This document shows, in pieces, positions 42,361 to 53,420 of a stretch of 64,000 bases of DNA. Position numbers and translations under genes: made by a program. Source of the DNA: Isoetes taiwanensis (Eukaryota; Streptophyta; Lycopodiopsida; Isoetales; Isoetaceae); the NCBI GenBank assembly GCA_021234155.1, contig JAJEKV010000421.1, forward strand, positions 147,273-211,272. The letters are read 5' to 3'. The stretch's first letter is position 1, and each line of letters opens with the position of its first letter. Below the pieces are notes generated by a model that saw only the letters and a program-made list of their open reading frames with translations, was not told the DNA's origin and searched no databases.

Positions 42361-43640
42361 ATCTTTTCCGTCTCTATGAATGGAGGCCAGCGTTATCTCT
42401 TTAACATAGGCAGAGATTTGATGGATGCTACCCAAAGGCTTCTGGCAGATCATTCGTATTTCATGTAAGGAAGTTGCCTGGACTGTTTTTTTCCAGCAAG
42501 CAGAGCATGGACTCTTGAGCTATATATCCTGATCACGACATTCCTTTTGTCGTCTCTGATGAGAAGAGAACTTAGATGTGGCGCTGCATGGTATAGCATG
42601 TAGTATGGCAAAGCAAGGCTATGGCAGACGATGCTAGCTGGACCATGGTGGCCATCCACCAAAAACAGAAGTTTTATGGGCAGTTTTTCTTATCCATTTG
42701 CATATGGTGCTGTGGCTTCATTTATGGAGCAAGATTCAAGATAATGTGGAGATACATGTGGCTGATTGCTAAGCCTCTTCAAAACGATTTTTGGAAGATT
42801 TGAGACGGGCTATGGTGAGGGAGGCCAACAAAAATATCAGAAATATGGAGATACTTCCCATTTCATCCCTAAAATGATGAGTTTGTGCCTACAATCAAAG
42901 TAAACCAGGTACGGGCTTCTCTTCTTAATGTTTTCCTTTTGTCCAGTATGTCTTAGGTGAGCGTGGAACGTGGCAATGGAAGGTGCCAGAATCAAAGAAA
43001 AAGTGTAGCTGTAAAATGGAACCAAAAGAATGGAATATAGTGCTCAAACTGGAAGTTGAGACATGTTTGCACGATGCATTTTTACGCTTTAACATCCTGC
43101 CAAGGTACTTAGTTTCAAATTAATTGTTTTCGAGCTGTTACAAGTGCTTTTGATGGTCCATGCCATGGACAAACAATGACCAATTTGTAAGCTCGGTTTC
43201 TATTGTATCTACATTTTATAACAGTTTATCTGATTACTCTCTTTTATATGCAATTTTGAGAGTTCCATTACAAATTGGAAGCTTTTCTTAAATAATGCTT
43301 TTCATACATATGGTATAATGGTCCAATGTATTTGGTTTTCTTATACAGACCTGGAATTGTGATTATGCCATTGTATTATTAAAATGATGATTACAGGTTT
43401 GCAAGGGTTGAAACTAGTCCTTTGTTTTTACATCTTTATGATGTAGGTTTCTTGTTGTAAAAAATGTTAAAGAGATTTTTGTAACTGTTTACCAAGGAAA
43501 GGTATGTTACATGATAACATAGATGCTGTATACCAGGAAAGGATGGTACCATCTAGGACTTAACGGTTCTTGTATGGCCAGATAAGACAGCGGCGGGATT
43601 AACCAATGCTGATGTTTGTGCTAGTCTAGACTAGTTCAAG
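42361..43640. other. Intergenic, no recognised gene
   Basis: No recognisable domain on either strand; short ORFs only. Confidence 0.4.
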
Positions 43641-43649
43641 CCGGTTTTT

Positions 43650-43850
43650 TTTGGCGTTCGCGTACGCGGTTTTCACTGTTTCGCGTACGCGAAAAAATTT
43701 TCGCATACGCTTTCACGTTGTTTTCGCGTACGCGAAATTTTTTTTTTCCGGCCGGCGAGGTTTAAATACGTTAAATACGTATTTTATTAAAAATTACGTA
43801 TTTTTTTATTTTATACGTCAGGAATTTGAATTTTGTACGTACAGAACCTA
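43650..43850. repeat. Cluster of CGCGTACGCG palindromes and ACGTATTT repeats
   Basis: The self-complementary word CGCGTACGCG occurs at about 43659, 43681 and 43725. The latter two sit in TTCGCGTACGCGAA. A degenerate copy (TTCGCATACGC) lies near 43700. The next 100 bp contain repeated TACGTATTT words. This pattern looks like subterminal repeats of a DNA transposon, but no transposase or terminal repeat pair was identified. Confidence 0.7.
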
Positions 43851-43859
43851 TCCCTGATC

Positions 43860-44345
43860 CAGTTAGAGAAGCAAGTAGGAACAACAACTAGAAAATATGG
43901 TAAATACTCATGAGCAAAAGAAGAAACATATAGAAGAGCTTACTGATATATGGAGCAAGAAAAAAAAATGATGTTGGCATCGTTGTATCTGAATAGGATG
44001 CCGACTTAGTATATATAATGGGAAGAGGATTGGCATATGCTAATTCTTCTGGGGAAAATCTATCTTTTGGTGGCCAAGATTTCATGCCAAAATAAGTTTC
44101 GGTGGGAAATATTTGATGACAAAATAACTTTGGGCGCCAACCCGTCTTCTTGTTAGACTGGCATAAGCCAATGAAGAGGATAAGCCGCAAGGACGTCAAA
44201 AATGGATTGGGTCGATAAAAATTGGGCCATTATTGCAATAAAAGCCAAACAATGGCAACAAAAGGGCAAATAGGGTCAATAAAAAGTGGGCCAACAAAAA
44301 TTGGGCCATCATTGCAACAAAGCCCAAAAATAACAATTCCTGCGT
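43860..44345. other. Intergenic, with GGGCCA-type repeats at its end
   Basis: AAAATTGGGCCAT, followed by ATTGCAA, recurs at about 44217 and 44297, leading into the tandem region below. Confidence 0.4.
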
Positions 44346-44565
44346 ATCATTTGTGGATAGGGAATGGGCGCATGTCCCATTAATACAACAAAAAAAGGGA
44401 AAGCAACAACAACAAAAATGAGGATTGGGTCATCTTTTGTGAATGCCAGTCCCCCCATTAATACAACAAAAGAGGAAAGTAACAATGACGAACATTGGGA
44501 TTGGGTCGGGTTCTTTGGGATTAGGTCATGTTTGTGGATAGCCAATCCCCATTGGTTTTTGAATT
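44346..44565. repeat. Imperfect tandem repeat (CCCATTAATACAACAAAA units)
   Basis: CCCATTAATACAACAAAA followed by purine-rich sequence and GATTGGGTC occurs twice (about 44378 and 44455), each linked to GTGGATAG or GTGAATGCCA words. Confidence 0.65.
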
Positions 44566-44609
44566 AAAAAAGGGGAGCCAATATAATCACCGAGCTCGGG
44601 GCACACCTC

Positions 44610-44960
44610 GTTATGAAGACATAAAGAGTATTGCGTACTTACTGCTAGGAATCATGCAACATATATTCGGAGTCATAGGACCGAAGGATCCATCGGTCAG
44701 TGCAGGAAGCTTGGGGGTGCCTCCTCGTTATGAAGACTACGTAATTGTTGCGAGGAATCACTTAATGCATACATAATTGTGGCGAAGAACCAATTCATGC
44801 ATTCAAATGTGGTGAAACACAGTGGGCCTTTGGGCTAGATATAAAAGGATCTGTTTTAAATGCGGTAAGACCACAGTATGCAAATCGAGCTAGACATAAA
44901 ATGATTATGCTTGGGCTAGACATAAAATGATCTATGTCACTGGACCGGACATCAATCACG
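44610..44960. repeat. Short duplicated words (CCTCGTTATGAAGAC; GGGCTAGACATAAAATGAT)
   Basis: CCTCGTTATGAAGAC occurs at about 44606 and 44731. GCTAGACATAAAATGAT occurs twice at 44889-44935, plus one variant. Degenerate local repeats; no gene. Confidence 0.6.
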
Positions 44961-45250
44961 TTTTTGTATAGCTAGTTAATGTGTATAAAGAATGACATGT
45001 TATGATTGTGATCTTGTATTACATTTGTGTATTTGTGTAAGTGCCAAGCATATGCATGTGTTTTGAATAGTGGTGTATGCCAGCCAAGTAGTTGTGATGT
45101 TTGTTGTATAACATTGTAGCAAAGGTAAATACATATCCTATGACATAGGGGTTTACAATATTAAAGAAGAGGACAAAATTTTAAGAGTAAAGGCAAAGCT
45201 TGGGCACAATCAAAATGAGAGGTTGTATCAAGCGGTGGAGCACATAGACT

Positions 45251-46995
45251 ATGGCTATGGATGCTTTTCCTGCCTTGTCTTAATTTGTTTAGTATTGGCG
45301 GGGATGTAGGCGGAAATGTGTGTCCTCCCCGCCATGTTCATTTTGGAGACTCTTTAATGAACCACGTGGCAATTGGGGTTACTTGTTTCCAGATCCAAAT
45401 TGGATTTGGATCCGATATAAATGATCTGGCGCACCGGCTTTAGAGCTTGTGATGGTCGTCTTGTCATCGACTTCATAGGTAAGCAAATCAAATAATGCTC
45501 AAAGATATTTATTCATCCAAAAAAAAAAAGAATCAACCCCTCTGTTTTTCCTGTCTTGTTTCATCCAACATATGTTTGATTACTTTTTTATGCAAGCAAA
45601 TTGTGGAGATATTCCAAAATCCAAACAATTGGATCGAGCAATTGTGTTGATTGATCTTATATTATGCCGCTCAAGCTTTTGGGTTCCCCTTATTCTCCCC
45701 ATATTTCATGAACATAAATCCAATTTCAAGCATGGAGTAAATTTCGCGAAGATCTGAGCTACGACAAAGCAACACGAGCATAAGGTCTCCCATGTATTTA
45801 GGCGAGGCAAATCAACAACTACATATTCTTCAAATCAAACGTAGAATCAGCCTCTGCAACAGGTATTACTGAATTTCTTCACAATGTTAATATATTCAGC
45901 TCTAACAGAAAAAGGATACATCTGATTTGTAAAATACGCGAGAGAAACACTTCATTTTCAAGCTGGTTTTGTACTACATAGCAATTGGCGTAAATGATTT
46001 TATGCAAAACTACGGGTACAACAATTACAATAATTAGAAAGGGTGAAGGCGGAGAGGTGCCGAGGAGGCCATTGGAATTTTGGACGAAAGCCCATATATG
46101 TAAGTGATGAAAAGAATATAAAAAGAGCGAGATGCTTTTAGAAGGGGTCCCATTGAAAAAAAAAATTTTGGGTTTTTCAAACATTTTGGCGGTGCCAGTC
46201 AAAAATTCACGAAGTACGATTGAAAAATGGAATATTGAGTTGTGGGTTTATGTTTGCGGATCAGATGAAAATGGAGGCGAAAATTCTTCGTGGTGAATGA
46301 ATCCGCCAATGGGGTCGGTTACGCCATTTCTTCTTAGCAATTTTGGGAGTGGAAAAAAGTCCGATTCGCACCCATTTGGCATTCAATAGAGCATAACAAT
46401 GCGGTTAAATTGTACAATACCCTGCTGGCTGAATTGTGGAGAGGATAAGAATTCAATTTCGGATGCGGCGTTGTGGCATGCCGATTTCTACGGCCTTCAC
46501 ATGGACGCTTTGTAGCTCATCCTTCCAAATATGGTTTTTTTTTTTTTTTTCTCTTGGTCTTTTGTAGGTCCTAATAAGTTAGGCTATTTTTGTATCCTGT
46601 TAGGATTCCACTCGAATAACGCTCAAGGGCCACTTAATTTGTTCATGTTGCATATTTCGAGCCATAGAAACATCCCCTTAGTATGGAAATGGATAACTAT
46701 GTTGTCGTAAATTAGATTATTGTCGTTGTCATCGATGTTGTTTAATGTATCCCTTGATGCTCTTAGGACTCGATCCAATGGGCACTACTTGTGCTTCGGG
46801 TGGAGGTGGGAAGGGTCACCTGTTGGTCAATGTAAGCTTGCCTCCACCCCCCCGGCTGTGCAACAATGCTTACGCCTACATCGGTTGGATGGTATCCATT
46901 TTCTTGAAGGATTTAATCGCCTAAGCGCTATGAGTTTTCTAGAGAGCCATTTTGTCAATCCTCAATTCAATGTTAGCTCACAGTGCCAGTTTTCC
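45251..46995 (+). pseudogene. GDSL esterase/lipase pseudogene, copy 2 (nearly full length)
   Basis: Same gene family and flank as copy 1. It starts MAMDAF and has block I in VHFGDSL near 45341. Exon 1 ends DGRLVIDFI at 45478 with a clean GT donor, preserved here but damaged in copy 1. Exon 2 (from 45670) has AQAFGFPLILPIFH-type text, but its acceptor reads GCCG where copy 1 has GCAG. Downstream are the block III region (LVLHSNWRK frame breaks), KLYNTLLAELW near 46400 and HADFYGLHMDAL at 46478-46513. After a further intron, ASGGGGKGH lies near 46796 and LDGIHFLEGFNRLSAMSF near 46885. The latter supplies the catalytic Asp-x-x-His block. Frame breaks occur in every exon. It is either a pseudogene or an intact gene misread at CAG/CTG sites. 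Confidence 0.8.
46524..46545. repeat. T-run
   Basis: About 17 T follow GGTT inside the probable last intron of GDSL copy 2. Confidence 0.8.
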
Positions 46996-47990
46996 TTTGG
47001 CCACTTCTGAATTCATTCCTTTCTTTTTTAACTTCCATGTTTAATAATATGTGGATATTGGGGTTCCAAGGAAAATATAAAAGCACTATTGGATTTCATT
47101 TTACACTTCTTTTGAAGAATTGGCAGGAGCAGAATATTAAACTTTAAGATTTAATTGGAAGATTTTTGTAAGTGGTCTCGTAAAAACGACTTTCCAAATC
47201 GGCACTTCAATCTTTTTTTTTTTTTTTTTGATAAATGCTTAAAGCTATACACTCATATGTAGCTTTCATACTATTGCTTAAGATAAAAGGCTGTAAACTT
47301 CACATGTATCCTTTAAAATAGATATCCTGACATTTAAAGCTTTATGGTGCTTTTTTAAATAATATATGGCACACTTAGATTTATTTGGGGTTTTGTTACA
47401 CCACAAACGACATCTATATGGTGGTAAGCTAGGCCAAATTGTGGCATATAATTGCATGATGCATAAGATGAGAAAAACATCATCATAAAAAATACTGAAG
47501 TATATGACTTAACATTTAAACTATGGATTTTGTATAAGTAGTTTATCCTAATTAGTAATTATCTGAAATTTCCCAAACCAAAAACTTGGTCCACGGCTAG
47601 TTTACCCTAATCCCGTAGGGCTACAGTGGCGGTAAGGGATCCACCGAATCAATGTGGAACCTGGGATAAGCATCGACCAATGGAAGCTTGATACTTCTTG
47701 ACGTGTGGTGAATCCGGATATAGAGCCTGCAAAGAAATCTGGCACAAGATATTGGATTGATTTCCTTTTTTCGGGAATGAGCATGGCGGTTTCTCGACAG
47801 TTGCTTCAAAGACAAGGCAAGTCTTTGCTTCAATGAATTAAAGTTTAGGGTAGCATATATGCTAATATACATCCTATATTATAATGTTATTATAGGCGTA
47901 AGTGTTGGTTGACCCTAAATCCAAAGGTTGAGATTTAAGTTTGAGATTTAATGGTTGAGATTTAAACAATTAGGATTAGAGGATGAGCAG
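46996..47990. other. Intergenic, no recognised gene
   Basis: AT-rich, with a T-run near 47215-47230. A fragment at 47600-47770 has even base composition but no motif on either strand. Confidence 0.4.
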
Positions 47991-48073
47991 GGATCAAAAT
48001 AAACAAAGGAAAAGGTCATTTATTTTTTTTGGCGCAAAACGAGGATCCAAAATAAACAAAGGAAAAGGTCATT
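47991..48073. repeat. About 30-bp direct duplication
   Basis: AAAATAAACAAAGGAAAAGG, followed by TCATT, occurs at 47996 and 48049, each preceded by GGATC. Confidence 0.9.
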
Positions 48074-51000
48074 AGGATCGTACTATGCCAGCTTCTTCGA
48101 AGCGGGGGGCACAAATCAAACTGTGGGATTTCCAGATGAAATCGGGGGACATCAACTAGGCAATGAGCAATCGGACGGTTAAAGCTTGAAAAAATCCTTT
48201 CATTGTCGGGCCATAGCATGGTGTTTGTGTTTTGGCTACCGGAAAGCGCGAGGCATGGTTAGTTACGATTTTGATGGTCCAGATAGTCCCTGGTTTACTT
48301 CTGTCGATTTGGTCTCTCGATTTGGGCTATGCCGAAATGGTAAAGGATGTACTGGCAGGTATAGCGCTTCTCTCTGGATGCCCAGAAGAAGACGATGCAG
48401 ATTGGTTTAGCAAATAAAACAAACAAAGGGCGTTGGCCACTCTGGCATTTACAGATCCGACAAAACACCTTCCGCCTCGCCGGCGATGGTGGCTCGGGCA
48501 ATCTTTCTGGCGGTGATCAGTGATGAATGGTTGTTTATGCTCAAAGATCAAACAAATTTTTCTGACTGTAGAGCTTCCAGATGCTAAATTGTCTAAAGTG
48601 GTCTTCGTTTTCCTTCTATTTGATCTCAAGCTGCAAATTTTGCAGGTTTCGATATTGCCTACATTAGAAAGCTTGGCTTTGAATGGCCTCATAAGTCTTA
48701 AGGGCGTGATCGCTTTTGCATCTTATTCTAAGGCTGAGGTATGCCGGGCTGATTCCTTTCATACCTTTCTATTTGGGTGCCTTATTTTGCTGTAGCTTAT
48801 GCGGAAGCCTGTCACTCTGAGCAAATGTTGCATTATACCAGCTTTTATGGGGGAATCCAATGAGGATATCTGCTGGGTGTTTCTCAAATATAGATGGTGT
48901 AACTTATATTTCGTATCTCCTTATGTTTAGGATTGATTTTGCTCACAACATTAACATGCAAGTAAGATTCTCTTCTGATTCTGCGTTAGTCCAATTTTTG
49001 TCGATGGAAGCTAGATGGAAGCTAGGTTCTCATCTTTTGAGCTCACAACTATTCTTAAGGAGCAATCTTGAATCATAAAATGGAGCAAATGCAGAGGATG
49101 AAAATGGTGCAAATTTTCTTCCTAATAGAAGAGATCACCATGCCCAAGGGCCCTCTGGCGCTTCCCCAATTGGCTTCATTTGTTGATTTTTTCGGTTAAA
49201 TCTCTCATGTTCTTCTCATTCCTTTGATCTTATTATAGACTATTTCCTTCTGTGTATTATGTGAATTTTGCAGCTTCTAGATTGGGATTGCCATACTGCC
49301 CTCCTTTCTTATCTCGAATCCGAGATTGTCGATTATTGATGGAATAAACAGTGACTTTGGGTTTTAGACTCTCACATTGGTTGTCTTGGTAAGAAAAATT
49401 ACTTCATATAATGTTTCATGGGAATGTCAAATGCATTTGTAGTCTGCAAAAATGCTACAAAATACCTCTTTGCCACAATTTTTCCTTCCTTAGAAATACT
49501 AATTATCATCTTTTATCTTCTTAGTATGCAAATCTTTTATCATCACGGGAAGGTAAATTTGCAATAGAGTAACATGGAAAAATGATCTTTCTCCTCCCTT
49601 CTGGCCATTTCTCCTGTTTGTCCTATTTCTCCTATTTGTTTGTTATTTTATGGCAAGAGAATCATGGATTCGGTGTGACCTCTGTCTTCATATAGTGAGC
49701 CCACGGTCTTCTTTATAATCTTATAAAAAGTGTGTTTCAGCTTCCTTGCTGCTGTTATACAGGCCCTTGCCCGTGTTATACATATTTACGGTGGCTTTTG
49801 AGGTTCGAGACTGTAAGAGATTGCATACATTTTTGCCATGGTTGTTTTATCTATCCTCTATGAAACAGATCTGCAGTGTTGGGCTTCATTGACTATTTGT
49901 GAAGCATGATTGAAGTTCAATAAGAGGTACGTACACTATTTACATTTGTAAGGGCGACTAGGGAAAATAAGGAGACACGGATCCGGTGTATGACCATAAG
50001 CCTACGCATTAACAACTTCAAGATAGTAATGTATGTTAGTGTGATAGTAATACGTTCATGTATTAATGCGGTGAACCAGACATCTAGCCCAAACTTCAAT
50101 GCATGAAGTCTGACCCTCTTCATCTTGGCAGCTTTGATTTACAAATTCAGTTGTCCTTCTATTGTTGCATACTTTCAGACTTTGACAAGAAGCTTCATCT
50201 ATGAAAGGCTCACAGACATGCATGTAATTACACTCTCCTTAAACCCTTATGGCTGGCCATCAACAGCAGTGAAATCACAATGTATTCTATCTCAAATCGA
50301 TTGTGATGATCCGGAATATGGGCGTTAAAAATAGATATCTTATAGAGTCATGCAACCCGGGTAAATTCTTGAGAAGTAGCTCTTATATAGCTATATGGAT
50401 TTTGCATGAGTGTTGGAGAGTGAGCCTTTGTTTGAGCATCGATGTTCTCATTTACCACATGCAAGAAATGTCAATAGGGCATTATACCGGATATTTCCCG
50501 GTCCAATAGTCCAGATATTACTCAATGCCCTAATTTGCATTGATGGCTTCTTATGGATTGAGAACTCATGTAAAATGGCCATAAATCATTCATTGGTTAA
50601 TTGCTTCAATCGGCTAATTAAGCCTGTTAAGCATTGCTTTACATTTTAAATCTTACCCTCTCATTCATTTAGCATCTATTAAAGCAGTGCAACACCGAAC
50701 ATTGGATCTATTGGTTCTATTGCCAAAATGTTCTAATCAGGATGGTTCGGTTCCAAAATCATTGTTAAAATGCTTGAGTCTATTGGTTTTTTTTTTCATA
50801 TCTATGTTCCATTTGGCATGGTAAACAAGCAAAAAGTTACAAAATTACATTCCCCATCCAGGTTATTGTTCTTTTATATTAGGATATGATTGCCTTGAAA
50901 AGGATTTCCACTTTAATTATAAATGGATGGCAAATATATGCTTTATACCTCGGTTGCTAATATGAAAATTCATTTGCTAGAATTATCTTATGCGGGTCTA

Positions 51001-52310
51001 ATCACATTGCATTCAAGTATGTATATGATGAGCTACAGAAGACACATAAATGGCTTGCCATATATTTCCATTCTTTCGCTGCAGTTGCAATTAATATTAG
51101 TTTCTACATTAAAGGCAATAGTTGTAGATAATTATTATTGAAGTGAATGCTATGTGATTAGTAGTCGATTAGTAGCCATTCGTGATGCTAAGCTGATGAA
51201 TTGTTATGGTTGATTAATGTAGCAATTTATGTGCTATAATAGTTAGTAATACATTTTGCCCGACCATGTATTATGGCATTTTGTATTGAAGATGTAGCAT
51301 CTTCAAGAGCTAAAACCGAAGTTCGTTTGTTAGCGTGAATGGGATTTTATGATTGCTAGAGAAATTGTAGTCAAGGTTCTACTCGTATTAGATGTCATCT
51401 TGATGCATTGAGTGATCTTAAGGATGCACATATTGCTTACTTTTCGAGGCATATTTTGTACTTTTTCGATTACATAAGCAGATAAGAGTTTCCTACGTCC
51501 GTAAATACAATGCACATCTTCTAATTTGGAGTTAAGGTTGTGACGTGACATTGTGGATCTTTGCATGATGTCTTTGCTAACAAATTCGCCTTCATAAGTT
51601 CTTGCGCTTGAGAATGATTTCCGCGGAGCACATCATCTTGATGCAAATTAAATATGTCCATGATGTTTTATATTTCAATATAATCAAAAGCAGACATGAA
51701 CTATTGCATTGCGGGATTGTCTTTATTGGCAAGAAGGTAGGGAGCTAACCTACCCGGTTCATACTAATACAACCTTAATGTCTACTTTTTGTAATGGTTT
51801 TAGGTAGGGTGCTAACCTACACATTCTTATTAGTTTTGTTTTTTTGGTCCATCTTATATAACTACATACTTCATACACAAATTATAGCACAAGTTTATTC
51901 CGAACTTATTTTCAATTATCAATTTTACTCTCCTCTCTTAGACAACACTATCTAAAGCTAATAATGTGTTAGTTTTCATCTTTTACATCTACAATTTTCT
52001 ACCCTTTAGATTCACATTTGTAACAATCTATCGTTGTTCCTTTTTAGCCAACTAATTGTTAAACTTTGCACTATGGAAGCAACCACATGGGAATGCACTA
52101 TGGAAAACCCACATGGAATGCCCATCGAAGGTGGAAAATTTTTCTATTTTTTTCCTATTGTATTGTTGCCATTTTATGCGTTGAACTACTTGACAATGGT
52201 TCTATCAGAATGTGCGCATTACAACACATCCACAATACATCCACATTATATAAAAGCAACAAGAGAGAAGAAATATGGTAAACAACAGACATGGCCCACT
52301 TGCATTCTTA
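48074..52310. other. Long intergenic stretch, no recognised gene
   Basis: Short ORFs throughout (for example 48186-48410, 48520-48795) show no motif I recognise. No tRNA, rRNA or snRNA gene was recognised. It is probably old repeat DNA. Confidence 0.4.
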
Positions 52311-52480
52311 AAGTTCCAAAAATGATCCAAAGGGCTAGGAAGTTACTCTACAAGCTCTAAAATGATCAAGGGCCCGGAAGTTACTCTAGCTATGATCAAG
52401 GCTCGGAAGTTGCTCGAAAGTTACTCTTCAAGTTTTGAAAATGATCTAAGGGCTTAGAAGTTACTCTAGCTTCCCAACAT
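52310..52480. repeat. Degenerate tandem repeat (AAAATGATC...GGAAGTTACTCT)
   Basis: Three or four units of 40-50 bp carry ATGATCAAGGGC-like and GAAGTTACTCTA-like words. One further related unit, with the same downstream text (CTCAACATTTATAGGTTCTCAAATTATACCC versus CCCAACATTTACAAGTTTCC...), lies at 56070-56160. Confidence 0.7.
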
Positions 52481-52914
52481 TTACAAGTTTCCAAATTATG
52501 CCCAAAGAACTTTTAATCTGACCTTTGAGATCGTTTCAATCAAATTGGGCCAGTTTAGATGTTACGTTTTAGCTTGCTTGGATTTCTTCAAGAGCAGCCG
52601 TATCGCCTGCCTGGATGCTTCCCTCTAGCTCTGGGAGGTAGATCAAATCTTTGCTATGGCTTGGACATGTAGCTATGGCAGAAGCTTTAACTTTGGTAGC
52701 AGGGATAGAGTTGACATAGAATTAACCGCGGCAACAACATCTTTTACTAAATCCGGTGGGGTATGGCGGTTGGAGCACAGTTACGGGGAAGCCAGTAGAT
52801 CATTTTGGTGAATAGAAAGCAAGATAAGCCATGCGATTTATTTGCACCTTTTGTTTATGATTGGTCTATAAGCAGCTTCCAAATTTACCCACGAACAAAC
52901 CCAATGCGGAGTTA

Positions 52915-53420
52915 GATGTCAGGGAAGAAGCGGGGGGATAGGGCTCTTGAGAGGGCCACAAGGTTCAAGTACCACTACAGCAAGTTTAGAGATCTGCGAG
53001 GTAATGCGACATATGTAACCATGATAGAGATTTTAGAGGAAAAAAGAAGGAGAGAAGAGGAAAGCAAAGTTTTCACTTGCTTACCTTTCAAACTTACAGT
53101 ATGAGACGAGAGAAACGGAGCCATAGGAATGGGTCATTGTGATCTGGAAGGGCGTAAGTCTTGTGCTGAGAATTTTAACAATTTGGAAAGGGGAAGATTG
53201 TTGTTCTTGCTTAGGAATAAATGCAACTCTTTTTCGGTAGAGATGGGGAGCTTAATCACGAGAATAGGTCGGTTAGGCGGAGGCAAGCTACAAGGTACTT
53301 TGTTCTTCTATTGGAAATATGAAGCGGTTGAAAGTTTGGATTCATTCGAGGAAAATGGATTGCAAAGCCCTTCCTTCCTTTATCGGAAGATCCTCCAAGC
53401 TTCAACAAGTTAAGATATTT
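52915..53420 (+). pseudogene. Possible LRR-type gene fragment
   Basis: Broken frames at 53290-53420 read SSIGNMKRLKVW then ALPSFIGRSSKLQQVKI. This resembles the leucine-rich-repeat spacing of plant disease-resistance proteins (a SIGN-x-x-L-x and LPSFIG pattern). Upstream frames are Arg/Glu-rich (RALERATRFKYHYSKFRD) and unrecognised. Weak evidence; listed as a lead only. Confidence 0.25.

Noticed and set aside
44346-44960. Short repeats with spacers considered as a CRISPR-like array
   Set aside because: Repeat units are imperfect, unequal in spacing and in a plant nuclear context.
48186-48795. Overlapping ORFs at 48.2-48.8 kb as a membrane protein gene
   Set aside because: Several frames on both strands are equally open; no signal, motif or splice pattern favours one.
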